A DNA stretch of 64,000 nt, from assembly GCA_934702355.1 (NCBI GenBank), contig CAKUXX010000007.1:82492-146491 (forward strand). Reading direction: 5' to 3'. Source of the stretch: an uncultured Methanomassiliicoccales archaeon (GTDB lineage Archaea > Thermoplasmatota > Thermoplasmata > Methanomassiliicoccales > Methanomethylophilaceae). The notes below the pieces were generated by a model. That model saw only the letters and a list, made by a program, of their open reading frames with translations. It ran no database searches and had not been told where the DNA came from. Below, in pieces: positions 33,517 to 41,941 of this stretch. Within the stretch, counting starts at the first letter, position 1; every line of letters starts with the position of its first letter. The translations under genes were made by a program, and so were the position numbers.

Positions 33517-33524
33517 GAAGAAAA

Positions 33525-33752
33525 TCAAAAACGGTTCAGGCCGATAGCATCCTCCGCCGCCTTTATGCAGGCGAGGAGGTCATCGGCGGTGTTCCTCAGG
33601 GTGCCCGCGTTGCTGGCGGACATCCTGAGGACGAGTCTGCACCCCTGGACCGATGTCTCGACGTACCCTTTGTTCTCCGGGAGGACGGCGTTCATCACGG
33701 ACACCGCCATCGCTTCGGACGGATAATCGATCTCCAGGTCCAGGGATATCAG
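33525..33752 (-). CDS. pcc1: KEOPS complex subunit Pcc1, apparently starting at a non-ATG codon
   Basis: The Pcc1-like region EIDYPSEAMAVSVMNAVLPENKG and the segment TLRNTADDLLACIKAAEDAI are clear; Pcc1 forms the dimer at the core of KEOPS. The only in-frame ATG (33710) would remove the first beta strand (LISLDLEIDY). The upstream frame is open back to an SD (AGGTGA), followed by CTG at 33752 or ATA at 33749, so a non-canonical start is likely; 75 residues. It lies 4 bases after leuB and probably belongs to the leu operon transcript. Confidence 0.72.
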   Translation of the reverse strand: MISLDLEIDYPSEAMAVSVMNAVLPENKGYVETSVQGCRLVLRMSASNAGTLRNTADDLLACIKAAEDAIGLNRF

Positions 33753-33756
33753 GCTC

Positions 33757-34881
33757 TCACCTCTTCTGGCTGCGGATTATGTCCGCGACGTGCTTTCCGA
33801 CCTCCGACGTGGAGAGCTTGCCTCCGAGGTCGGGGGTGGTCATGCCGGTGTCCAGGCACTGCCTGACGGCGTCGTGGAGCATCCTGCCCTCTTCGGGGTG
33901 TCCCTGGTTCTCCAGGAGCATCTGGGCCGCGAGGATCGACGCTATGGGGTTCGCGATGCCGCGTCCTGCTATGTCGGGGGCGGATCCGTGGATGGGCTCG
34001 AACATGCTGACCCCTTCGGGGTTGATGTTTCCGCTTCCTCCCATTCCGAGTCCTCCCTGGAGCTGTGCTCCGAGGTCCGTGAGGATGTCTCCGAACAGGT
34101 TGGGGACCGCGACGGTCCCGAATGTCTCCGGCCTGACGATCATGGCCATGGCCATGGCGTCGACGAACATGAACTCCAGATCGAGTCCGTACTCCCCGGT
34201 CTTCTCCTGGAAGATCTGCCTCTGCATCCCGTAATTCTTGGTGATGACGTTCGCCTTGTCGACGAGGGTGACCTTCTTGTCCCCCCTTGCAAGGGCGTAC
34301 CTGCAGACGTAGTCCGCGAACCTTGTGACGCCCTTCTTGGAGAGCAGTCCGATCTCGAATGCGAAATCGTCGTTGTCCGTGGACTTGGCATCGATGTCGA
34401 TGTCTACGCTGTACAGCTCCCTGTCCACGTGGACGTGGGCCTTGTCCCCTCCGACGTTGGGGCCGAAGTATCCGTTGGCGCCCATGTAGAAGTCCTCGGT
34501 GTTCTCCCTCAGGAAGTGGATGTCGAAGGGCACCTCCCTCTTCAGGGGGACCAGCGGGAACCAGGACGTGACGGGTCTGAGGTTGATGTACTGGTCGAAG
34601 ACCGCCCTCATCTTCAGGAGGATACCCTGCTCCAGTATGCCGGGCTTGACCCTGGGGTCGCCGATGGCGCCGAAGTAGATCGCATCCTTGGATTTCAGGT
34701 CGGAGATGTCCTGGTCTGTGAGGAGCTCCCCGGTCTTGAGGTACCTGTCGGATCCGATGTCGGAGTACTCCGCATCGAACTGGAACGAGGATATCTCCGA
34801 GACTGCGTTCAGGACGTCCATTCCCGCGGAGATGACCTCCTTTCCGATACCGTCTCCGGGGATGATCATCAGGTGCTTCAG
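33757..34881 (-). CDS. leuB: 3-isopropylmalate dehydrogenase
   Basis: About 374 residues. It shows the isocitrate/isopropylmalate dehydrogenase fold: the nucleotide-binding start KHLMIIPGDGIGKEV, LRPVTSWFPLVPLK, the substrate-binding MFVDAMAMAMIVRPETFGTVAVPNLFGDILTDLGAQLQGGLG region, and EPIHGSAPDIAGRGIANPIAS. It oxidises 3-isopropylmalate (and possibly methylmalate) with NAD+. ATG 34869 would start at MIIPGDG; a CTG at 34881 gives KHLMIIPGDG, overlaps the leuD stop by 4 bases (CTGA) and follows the SD GGAGGGG, so CTG is favoured. Confidence 0.88.
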   Translation of the reverse strand: MKHLMIIPGDGIGKEVISAGMDVLNAVSEISSFQFDAEYSDIGSDRYLKTGELLTDQDISDLKSKDAIYFGAIGDPRVKPGILEQGILLKMRAVFDQYINLRPVTSWFPLVPLKREVPFDIHFLRENTEDFYMGANGYFGPNVGGDKAHVHVDRELYSVDIDIDAKSTDNDDFAFEIGLLSKKGVTRFADYVCRYALARGDKKVTLVDKANVITKNYGMQRQIFQEKTGEYGLDLEFMFVDAMAMAMIVRPETFGTVAVPNLFGDILTDLGAQLQGGLGMGGSGNINPEGVSMFEPIHGSAPDIAGRGIANPIASILAAQMLLENQGHPEEGRMLHDAVRQCLDTGMTTPDLGGKLSTSEVGKHVADIIRSQKR

Positions 34882-35357
34882 AATCTCCCCTCCTTGGCGA
34901 GGTTGACGAGTCCTCCGGCCTTGACGAGCTCGGAGATGAACGGCGGGTACTCGGGGAAGGAGTACTCCCTTCCGCCTGCGATGACCTTTCCGTTGTCGGG
35001 ATCGACCTGCACGGTCTCCCCCTCCTTGACATCCGCTTTGCACTCGATGAGCAGGAGTCCGATGTTCATGGAGTTCCTGTAGAAGATGCGTGCGAACGAT
35101 TCCGCGATGATGCAGGAGAATCCCGCCTCGATCAGGGAAAGCGGTGCGTGCTCCCTGGAGGATCCGCATCCGAAGTTCCTTCCTGCGACGAGGATGTCCC
35201 CTTTTCCGACCTGTGCCGCGAAGCCCGGCCTGACCTTCTCGAAGATGTAGTCGTTGAGATGGTCGAGGTTCGCTGCGACGAGCCTCTCGGCGGGTATTAT
35301 CTGATCGGTGTCGACGTTGTCGCCGAACACCCATGCCTTTCCTTCGATCGTGTCCAT
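34878..35357 (-). CDS. leuD: 3-isopropylmalate dehydratase small subunit
   Basis: 159 residues, typical for the small (swivel domain) subunit. Motifs: KAWVFGDNVDTDQIIPAERL and LVAGRNFGCGSSREHAPLSLIEAGF. It pairs with LeuC to isomerise 2-isopropylmalate to 3-isopropylmalate, and in some archaea also homocitrate or citramalate derivatives. It abuts leuC (no gap) and overlaps the probable CTG start of leuB, so the genes are tightly coupled. Confidence 0.93.
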   Translation of the reverse strand: MDTIEGKAWVFGDNVDTDQIIPAERLVAANLDHLNDYIFEKVRPGFAAQVGKGDILVAGRNFGCGSSREHAPLSLIEAGFSCIIAESFARIFYRNSMNIGLLLIECKADVKEGETVQVDPDNGKVIAGGREYSFPEYPPFISELVKAGGLVNLAKEGRF

Positions 35358-36617
35358 TCAGTTCCCCTCCAGCTGGTCGGGTGTGACTATTTTACCTGCA
35401 ATGGCGGATGCCGCGACGACGGCGGGACCTGCGAGATAGACCTCGGAATCCTTGTCGCCCATGCGTCCGATGAAGTTCCTGTTGGTGGAGGAGACGGCCT
35501 TCTCGCCCGCGGCGAGGATTCCCATGTATCCTCCGAGACACGCTCCGCATGTGGGTCCGGAGATGAACGCTCCGGCATCGAGGAAGATCTGCATGAGTCC
35601 CTCCTCGACCATCTGGCGGTAGACCTTCTGGGATGCGGGGACCACCAGGAACCTGACTCCGGGTGCGACCTTCCTTCCCTTGACGATCTCGGCTCCGATC
35701 CTCATGTCCTCGATCCTTCCGTTGGTGCATGATCCCAGGTATGCCTGGTCGATCTTCACATCGGCGTCCTTCACGGGGCGTCCGTTGCTGGGAAGGTGGG
35801 GGTAGGAGACGAAGGGCTCGATCTTGTCGAGGTCGTACTCCAGGACCCTGCAGTAGACCGCATCGGGGTCCGCGTCCACGGGTGTGTACTCTCCGCGGAC
35901 GGTGTCCTTGATGTACTCCCTGGTCAGGTCGTCACAGGGGAAGATTCCTGCCTTCCCTCCGGCCTCGATGGCCATGTTGGAGACTGCGAGCCTGTCCGCA
36001 ACGGGAATGTTCTGAACATCGCCGTGGAACTCGAACGCCTTGTAGTTGGCTCCGTCGACACCGATGTCTGTGATGATCTTCAAGATCAGGTCCTTTCCGC
36101 CGACGTACTTGTTGAACTTTCCGCGGACGACGACCTTGATGGTCTCGGGGACCTTGAACCAGAGCTTGCCGGTGGCGAAGGCAACGGCGGCCTCGGTGGA
36201 ACCGATACCGGTGGAGAACGCGTTGATACCGCCGTATGTGCATGTGTGGGAATCCGCACCGACGATGAGCCTTCCGGGTGCTGCGAAGCCCTCCTCGACC
36301 ATGAGCTGGTGGCAGACGCCGCTCTTTCCGATCTCGTAGTAGTTGGGGAGCTTGTGCTGCTCTGCGAACTCCCTCATCTCCTTGGCCTGCTCCGCGGAGG
36401 CGACGTCCTTCGCGGGAACGTAGTGGTCCGGGATCAGGACCATGCGGTCCTTGAACATCTGCTTGGCGCCGAGCTTGTCGTACTCGCGGAACGCGATGGG
36501 CCCGGTGACGTCGTTGACCATGACGTAGTCGATGTTGGCGGTCACGATCTGTCCGGCCCTTGCATCGGTGCCGGATTTCTCGGAGAGGATCTTCTCTGCA
36601 ATCGTTTTTCCTGTCAT
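35358..36617 (-). CDS. leuC: 3-isopropylmalate dehydratase large subunit
   Basis: 419 residues of the aconitase family. The three Fe-S ligands are visible: Cys in GADSHTCTYGG, and the pair in GPTCGACLGGYMG; the substrate region GSCTNGRIEDMRIGAEIVKG is present. Length fits archaeal LeuC. GTG 36623 would overlap the leuA stop (GTGA), but ATG 36617 with SD AGTGAG is preferred. It forms the dehydratase with LeuD encoded directly downstream. Confidence 0.93.
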   Translation of the reverse strand: MTGKTIAEKILSEKSGTDARAGQIVTANIDYVMVNDVTGPIAFREYDKLGAKQMFKDRMVLIPDHYVPAKDVASAEQAKEMREFAEQHKLPNYYEIGKSGVCHQLMVEEGFAAPGRLIVGADSHTCTYGGINAFSTGIGSTEAAVAFATGKLWFKVPETIKVVVRGKFNKYVGGKDLILKIITDIGVDGANYKAFEFHGDVQNIPVADRLAVSNMAIEAGGKAGIFPCDDLTREYIKDTVRGEYTPVDADPDAVYCRVLEYDLDKIEPFVSYPHLPSNGRPVKDADVKIDQAYLGSCTNGRIEDMRIGAEIVKGRKVAPGVRFLVVPASQKVYRQMVEEGLMQIFLDAGAFISGPTCGACLGGYMGILAAGEKAVSSTNRNFIGRMGDKDSEVYLAGPAVVAASAIAGKIVTPDQLEGN

Positions 36618-36619
36618 TC

Positions 36620-38206
36620 TCACTCACTTCTGAATCTTGCGAAATCCCTGTTGATGGCTGCCATCATGGCGTCGACGGATGTCTGGACCACATCCAGACC
36701 TACAGCCTTTCCGACGGACAGGTTGCCGTCGTTCTGAACGTTCTTGACCATGACCGTCACCTCGCAGATGGAGTCGCTTCCGCCTGTGATCGCGGCGAGC
36801 TTGTACTCCTCCAGGGTGATCTGGTCGTTGACGGCTTCGCGGATGGCCTTGAGGGCCGCATCGACCGGACCGACTCCGATCTCGGCCTTGACCCTCTTCT
36901 CGCCCTCGATGGTCAGGTTGACCGTCGCGGTGGAGGTCACGCCCTTTCCGGTGACCACTGCGATGCTGTCCAGTTTGACCGTCTGTACGTTGTTCTCCTT
37001 CTTCCACAGCACGTGCTCCGCGATGGCCAGCAACTCGGCGTCGTCGATCTCTTTGCCTCCGACGGCGATTCCCTTGATGGCGGTCATGAGCTCGGGCATG
37101 TGCTCCTCCGGGAACTTGATGTTGAGCGCGTCCAGCCTTCCGCGGACGGAGTGCTCTCCCGAATGCTTCCCGATGACGATGTGCCTGTCCACACCGACGA
37201 GTTCGGGGAGGAAGGGCTCGTAGGTTGCGCTGTTGTTCATCACACCGTGGACGTGGATTCCGGACTCGTGTGCGAACGCGTTGCGCCCGACGATCGGCTT
37301 GTTGTAGGCCATCGGGAATCCGGTGATCCTCTCGACCAGCTTGGAGGTCTGTCCGATCTTGCCCAGGTCGATCGTGCGGACGTCGTAGTTGGCGAACAGG
37401 TTGAGGGCGACCTCTTCCAGGGATGCGTTTCCGGTCCTCTCGCCTATGCCGTTCACGGTGGCCTGGCAGATGGTCGCTCCCGCCTCGACCGCGGCGAGGG
37501 TGTTGGCGACCGCCAATCCCATGTCGTTGTGGCAGTGGACGCTGATGGGGACCTTGATCTCCTTGGCGATCTCGCCGATCATGTAGTTCATTCCCTGGGG
37601 AACGATGACCCCCACGGTGTCGGGGACGTTGATGGCGCATGCGCCTGCGTCTACAACTGCCTTGTAGACCTCGATCATGTAGTCGAGCTCGGTGCGGGTG
37701 GCGTCCTCGCAGGAGAACTGGACGTCGAGGCCCCTGGACCTTGCGTACTCGACGGATTCCACGGCCCTCTCGATGACCTGCTCCTTGGACATCTTCAGCT
37801 TGTATTCCCTGTGGAGCGGCGATGTCCCGATGAATGTGTGGACATAGTCGACGCCCGTGTCTGCGACGGCATCGATGTCCTTCTTGACGGACCTGGCGAG
37901 GCTCAGGACCTTTGCGTGCATGCCCGCATCCATGATGCGTTTGATGGTCTCGGACTCGATCTCGGACGAGACCGCGAAACCGGCCTCCATGTAATCCACT
38001 CCGAGGTCGTCCAATGCGAATGCGATCCTGACCTTGTCGTCGGAGCTCAGGGCTATTCCGGGTGCCTGCTCGCCGTCGCGAAGGGTGGTGTCGAAGATCT
38101 CAACCTTCCCGCGTCCTTCCGGAAGCTTAGGAAGGGCCATCTGATTGTATGGGCTTATCGCCAACATGTCCCTTACATCCTTAGCGCTTTCACTGGTTTG
38201 AGTCAT
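36620..38206 (-). CDS. leuA: 2-isopropylmalate synthase family (LeuA; citramalate/homocitrate synthase possible)
   Basis: 528 residues. The HMGL-like TIM barrel contains DTTLRDGEQAPG and the metal-binding VHCHNDMGLAVANTLAAVEAGA, then GIGERTGNASLEEVA. A C-terminal LeuA-type allosteric domain (from about 380, with a Gly/Asp-rich GKGVTSTATVNL region) suggests feedback inhibition. Position ahead of leuCDB supports 2-isopropylmalate synthase, but the same family makes citramalate (for Ile) or homocitrate (for coenzyme B). SD GAGGTG precedes the ATG; a leader ORF with three Leu codons lies between promoter and gene. Confidence 0.85.
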   Translation of the reverse strand: MTQTSESAKDVRDMLAISPYNQMALPKLPEGRGKVEIFDTTLRDGEQAPGIALSSDDKVRIAFALDDLGVDYMEAGFAVSSEIESETIKRIMDAGMHAKVLSLARSVKKDIDAVADTGVDYVHTFIGTSPLHREYKLKMSKEQVIERAVESVEYARSRGLDVQFSCEDATRTELDYMIEVYKAVVDAGACAINVPDTVGVIVPQGMNYMIGEIAKEIKVPISVHCHNDMGLAVANTLAAVEAGATICQATVNGIGERTGNASLEEVALNLFANYDVRTIDLGKIGQTSKLVERITGFPMAYNKPIVGRNAFAHESGIHVHGVMNNSATYEPFLPELVGVDRHIVIGKHSGEHSVRGRLDALNIKFPEEHMPELMTAIKGIAVGGKEIDDAELLAIAEHVLWKKENNVQTVKLDSIAVVTGKGVTSTATVNLTIEGEKRVKAEIGVGPVDAALKAIREAVNDQITLEEYKLAAITGGSDSICEVTVMVKNVQNDGNLSVGKAVGLDVVQTSVDAMMAAINRDFARFRSE

Positions 38207-38219
38207 TCATAACACCTCA

Positions 38220-38304
38220 AACCGTCATAGTCTCGACTGGTCAAACAAGAAGAAGGATTGAGCCGGTACGGACGTTGCAGATCATTTTTAGACCTCTGAC
38301 GGTT
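38220..38304 (-). promoter_or_regulatory. leu operon leader with pairing arms around the leader ORF
   Basis: On the minus strand AACCGTCA (38297-38304, near the predicted 5' end) is perfectly complementary to TGACGGTT (38220-38227), which adjoins the leuA SD (TTGAGGTG). The leader ORF lies between them. The CTCAA of the leader (38258-38262) can also pair with TTGAG of the SD. Confidence 0.5.
38241..38285 (-). CDS. Putative leader peptide of the leu operon
   Basis: An ORF of 14 codons, MICNVRTGSILLLV, preceded by SD GAGGT at good spacing and ending 35 bases before the leuA ATG. It contains Ile, three consecutive Leu (CTT CTT CTT) and Val, the three branched-chain amino acids, just as attenuator peptides of bacterial leu/ilv operons do. 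Inference: ribosome stalling at the Leu codons during leucine shortage changes the leader RNA fold and increases leuA translation. No intrinsic terminator is visible, so control would be translational. Confidence 0.55.
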   Translation of the reverse strand: MICNVRTGSILLLV

Positions 38305-38324
38305 GATTTCCCGAAATAGTGATT

Positions 38325-38332
38325 ATATAAAA
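38325..38332 (-). promoter_or_regulatory. TATA box of the leu operon
   Basis: Minus-strand TTTATATA; the expected transcript start about 25 bases on falls near 38303, giving a leader of about 95 bases before the leuA ATG, unusual here because many neighbouring genes look leaderless. Confidence 0.55.
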
Positions 38333-38630
38333 AACCTATTCTGAGGCGACTCTGGATGCATGTATGACCGCTTTCCGGGCGGTTCTGATGAGGAAAACAT
38401 CCGGGATCCTACAGAATCCATGATGATCACGAGAACCTTGCCGTCGAATGTATTCCGTACAGAAGCGTACGACCGCCCATATCGCAAGTATGTTGTTTAT
38501 CATAACCTGTTTCAATGCAGTTCAACGAGTTCATTCGATGAAAGAGATGCATCGGACTCGCTCCTCCGCTTGAGTTCGATGTGAACACAGATTCGAACCT
38601 GCTTTATGGCACCGACGCGATTGCCCAAGC
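38333..38630. other. Intergenic, no gene seen apart from the mntA2 promoter
   Basis: Short unsupported frames only. A TATA-like CTTTATGG about 26 bases before ATG 38631 is the sole recognisable signal. Confidence 0.5.
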
Positions 38631-38936
38631 ATGGCAGAAACGAATGAGTATACATTCGAAGAGCTCCGTCAGATAGTCGGAGATGTGGCAGCCCGCCATG
38701 GAATGATCCGCGTGTACCTCTTCGGCTCCAGGGCCCGCGGTGACAATCGCCCCGACAGCGACTATGATTTCTGCATTCTGACACCGGATGACTATGGTCT
38801 ATTCGAGGTCGGAGGATTCTATGCGGACCTCAGGGATGCCTTGGGCACCGAGATAGACGTCGAATGCGAAGAGGCCCTCAGAGATGACTTCAGAAAAGAG
38901 GTCCTCAGAGACAGAAAGCTGCTCTATGAGGCATGA
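38631..38936 (+). CDS. Second MntA-like minimal nucleotidyltransferase, orphan
   Basis: 101 residues, paralogue of the protein at 29560-29865: the same EYTFEEL and identical GSRARGDNRPDSDYDFC motif with GSxxRG and DxD. No HEPN toxin gene or remnant can be recognised after it; the 130 bases downstream hold no protein-like frame. It may be a solitary antitoxin or have taken another role such as tRNA or protein nucleotidylylation. TATA-like CTTTATGG lies 26 bases before the ATG. Confidence 0.83.
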   Translation: MAETNEYTFEELRQIVGDVAARHGMIRVYLFGSRARGDNRPDSDYDFCILTPDDYGLFEVGGFYADLRDALGTEIDVECEEALRDDFRKEVLRDRKLLYEA

Positions 38937-39041
38937 CCTTTAGAACATCTGTACACCGGATCGTTCTACCGACGTCGCTCGGGCCATTATATATTGTATA
39001 TACAGAGGCCAGACAACGTACCGATTATGAGAAAGTATGAT

Positions 39042-39057
39042 CCCCGGGATCCCGGGG
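39042..39057 (-). terminator. Perfect 16-base palindrome after the Mg2+ ATPase gene
   Basis: CCCCGGGATCCCGGGG can form a 6-bp stem with a GATC loop. On the minus strand it is followed by ATCATACTTTCTC, a weakly T-rich tail; it lies 11 bases beyond the ATPase stop at 39068. Confidence 0.5.
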
Positions 39058-39067
39058 TAAGTGATTT

Positions 39068-41812
39068 TCAACAGGCGAAGTACCCGCGCGTTCTCAGCAT
39101 GTACTTCTTGATCGCATGAGCGCCGAAGAAGTACACCGCTGCGATGAACGGCATCCAGATGAGCGCCCAATACGGCACGGTGATGATCTCCGTGCAGCCG
39201 CAGATTGCCTCCCAGAGCGGTCCGGAGTACGGAAGCGATGTTCCGATGACCAGCGCCAGGATCGTGGTTAGCACCAGCACCTTGGACGACCATGACTGGA
39301 AGAACGGGAGCTTGTTGGTCCTGACGATGTGGATCGCCCAGACCTGCATCCAGTACTGCTCTATCACCCACAGGGACTGGAACAGGATCATCACCGGGAC
39401 CAGCGACTCTATGTCACCCAACGGGACACCGCTCAGGAGCGCTCCGCTTGCGGTGGTCACTCCGGCCAGCTCGGGGTAGGCCAGGATGACGGAATCGGGT
39501 ATGGATATCGATACCGTGGGCATCACGACGAACACGAAGAACGCCCATGACATGAGATCCGTGACGACGCACAGCGGACCGTAATGGTACATGACCTGTC
39601 TCAGGTTGACCGGGTCCCACTTGCGCGGTTCCTTCACGAACTCGTCCTCGACCTTGTCCCAGCAGATGAATATGCAGGCGAAGTCGTTGATCAGGTTGAA
39701 GATCAGGATCATTATCCCGCCCATCGGCTCGAAGTTGAAGAACAGCGATCCGAGGATCAGGGAGAACATGAATCCGAAGTTGATCGATCCGATCATCTTC
39801 ACGTACTTTATCGAGTTGACGTAGACCTTCCTGCCCTCGATGGCCCCGGTCTTGAGTATTCCGAGGTCCTTCTCCAGCAGGATCATGCTTGCTGTTTCCT
39901 TTGCAATGTCGGTTCCGGTGTCGACGGAGATGCTCACGTCGGCGTTCTTCATGGCGACGACATCGTTGATACCGTCTCCCATCAGACCGACGGTGTGACC
40001 GTTGGATTTGAGTGCTGTTACGATCCTCGATTTGTTGTCGGGGCTGAGCCTTGCGAAGATGGATGTCGTCTCGACAGCTTCGGCCAGTTCCTCGTCCGTC
40101 ATCTTGTCGATGGCGTTTCCGATGAGGATGTTGTCCGAATCGATGCCGATCTGGTCGCAGACGTGGCTGGAGACGTATTCGTTGTCTCCTGTGAGGACCT
40201 TCACCTGGATACCGTACTCCCTCATGTCCTCGATCGCGCCCTTGGCGGATGTCTTGACGGGATCTGTGAACACAAGGAATCCGGCTATGATGAGGTCCGT
40301 CTCGTCGGCTTCGGTGAACTCGGTCTTGCCGGCGGGGATGTACTTGTGCGTGATACCGAGGACGCGCATACCCTTGGTGCTGTACCACTCGACGAGACCC
40401 ATGATGTCGTTGAGGGTCTTCTGGTCCAGGGGCTGTATGTTGCGCTCCGCGTCCAGGTATCCTGTGGATATGGCGAGGATCTCGGGCATGGCGCCCTTGG
40501 AGATCATGACGTTGACCTCATCGCTCTTCTTCACGATGACGGTCGCCCTCCTTCTGATGAAGTCGAAGGGGACATCCGCGACGTACTCGTATTCCGCAAC
40601 CTCCTCGGCGAGGCCGTTCTCCTCCGCGTACTCGTCGAGGGCCCAGTCGATCTGGTTCGTCGCCGATCTGAGGTTGGCGGAATTGATGCAGGACATAAGC
40701 TCCACGGAACCGCTCGCGTTTCCGTAGATGTCGTTGCAGTCCTGGACGGAGATGCGGTTCTGAGTGAGAGTGCCGGTCTTGTCCGAACATAGGACGTCCA
40801 TCGCACCGAAGTTCTGGATGGCGGTCACGTCCTTGACGATGACCCTGTTCTTCGACATGTCGATGGATCCCTTGGCGAGGTTTGCCGAAACTATGGTGGC
40901 CAGCATCTCGGGCATCAGTCCGATGGCGAGCGTGAGTGCGAAGGTGACTGCGGACAGGAGTCCGTCGACTGAGAATCCCCCGTTGTTGAGGTAGTCCTTC
41001 ACCATCATGATGAGGAACACAGGGGGGACCATGAGGTACATTATCTTCAGCAGGACGTTGGCGATGGCCTTGCTCCCTTCGTCGTAAGTGGTCGGGTTCT
41101 TGCCGCGGGTGAGGGTCTCGGCCATCGAACCGAAGATCGTGTCGTCACCGACGGCCACGACTATCGCCTCCGCGGATCCACCGATCACATTGGATCCCAT
41201 GAAGGCCAGGTTGTTGCATCCGAGGATCTCCTCTGTCTGGACGGCCTCGGCGTGCTTGGAGACCCCTCCGGATTCTCCTGTCAAGGCGGACTGGTCCACC
41301 TTGAGGTGGTTGGAGGTGATTATCCTCACGTCCGCAGGGACCATGTCCCCGGTGTCGAGGATTATTATATCCCCCACGACGAGCTCCTTGGAGTCTATCT
41401 CGATCTCCGTGTCCTCGCGGCGCACCGTTATGATTGTAGTTACCATGCTCACTAGCTGAGCGGCCGCCTTGGAGCTGCGGGTCTCCTGAATGAACGTCAC
41501 CGAACCGCTGACAAGGATCAGGGTGGTGAGTATGACGAAGTAGATTATGTCAGGGTCCAGAACCATCCATAGGATGTCTATGACCGTAAGCGTGATTATG
41601 AAGATGTTGGCGAAGGAGCGATACAGCCTTTTCAGTACCACATTGCGATTATGGTTCGTGACCTCGTTCTTCCCGTACTGGATACGGGAGGTCGTGACCT
41701 CTTCGTTGTAGTGTCCCTCTGTCCTGCTGTTCAATTCTTTGATGATGGCGTCAGCATCGGCCGATGCCGCATGCCTCATCCTTTCCTCTGGTGTCGACGA
41801 ACCGGTTACCAC
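39068..41812 (-). CDS. P-type Mg2+-importing ATPase (MgtA/MgtB type)
   Basis: 914 residues. Phosphorylation site SDKTGTLTQN at about residue 343, actuator motif LTGESGG, hinge GDGINDVVAMKNADVSIS, and about ten membrane helices. The helix-4 region LTLAIGLMPEMLATI is characteristic of type IIIB Mg2+ importers rather than Ca2+ or H+ pumps. It imports Mg2+ at ATP cost under limitation. GTG 41812 is chosen because a minus-strand TATA (CTAAATACC) lies about 27 bases upstream; ATG 41779 is an alternative. No regulatory leader is obvious. Confidence 0.92.
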   Translation of the reverse strand: MVTGSSTPEERMRHAASADADAIIKELNSRTEGHYNEEVTTSRIQYGKNEVTNHNRNVVLKRLYRSFANIFIITLTVIDILWMVLDPDIIYFVILTTLILVSGSVTFIQETRSSKAAAQLVSMVTTIITVRREDTEIEIDSKELVVGDIIILDTGDMVPADVRIITSNHLKVDQSALTGESGGVSKHAEAVQTEEILGCNNLAFMGSNVIGGSAEAIVVAVGDDTIFGSMAETLTRGKNPTTYDEGSKAIANVLLKIMYLMVPPVFLIMMVKDYLNNGGFSVDGLLSAVTFALTLAIGLMPEMLATIVSANLAKGSIDMSKNRVIVKDVTAIQNFGAMDVLCSDKTGTLTQNRISVQDCNDIYGNASGSVELMSCINSANLRSATNQIDWALDEYAEENGLAEEVAEYEYVADVPFDFIRRRATVIVKKSDEVNVMISKGAMPEILAISTGYLDAERNIQPLDQKTLNDIMGLVEWYSTKGMRVLGITHKYIPAGKTEFTEADETDLIIAGFLVFTDPVKTSAKGAIEDMREYGIQVKVLTGDNEYVSSHVCDQIGIDSDNILIGNAIDKMTDEELAEAVETTSIFARLSPDNKSRIVTALKSNGHTVGLMGDGINDVVAMKNADVSISVDTGTDIAKETASMILLEKDLGILKTGAIEGRKVYVNSIKYVKMIGSINFGFMFSLILGSLFFNFEPMGGIMILIFNLINDFACIFICWDKVEDEFVKEPRKWDPVNLRQVMYHYGPLCVVTDLMSWAFFVFVVMPTVSISIPDSVILAYPELAGVTTASGALLSGVPLGDIESLVPVMILFQSLWVIEQYWMQVWAIHIVRTNKLPFFQSWSSKVLVLTTILALVIGTSLPYSGPLWEAICGCTEIITVPYWALIWMPFIAAVYFFGAHAIKKYMLRTRGYFAC

Positions 41813-41865
41813 GGGCTGTCGGATAGGCTCTAGGTATTTAGCCGGTATCCTCGGGACCGGCCTGA

Positions 41866-41903
41866 AAAAGGATGCCCCGGCGGAGAACGCGCGTCCGACG
41901 GGG
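41866..41903 (-). terminator. Strong hairpin terminator of the Lys/Glu-rich gene
   Basis: CCCCGTCGGA and TCCGCCGGGG on the minus strand form a 9-of-10 bp stem (41875-41884 / 41894-41903), followed by CATCCTTTTTC. It ends the minus-strand transcript of the gene at 41942-42460. Confidence 0.65.
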
Positions 41904-41941
41904 CGGAAATGGATTCTGGACGGGGGTTCTCGGAGGGACCC

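Noticed and set aside
35796..38212. Long plus-strand frames over leuC and leuA
   Set aside because: Asp/Val/Gly-rich antisense products without motifs; the leu enzymes on the minus strand are certain.
38360..38584. A 74-codon frame upstream of the second mntA
   Set aside because: No SD, promoter position or protein-like pattern.
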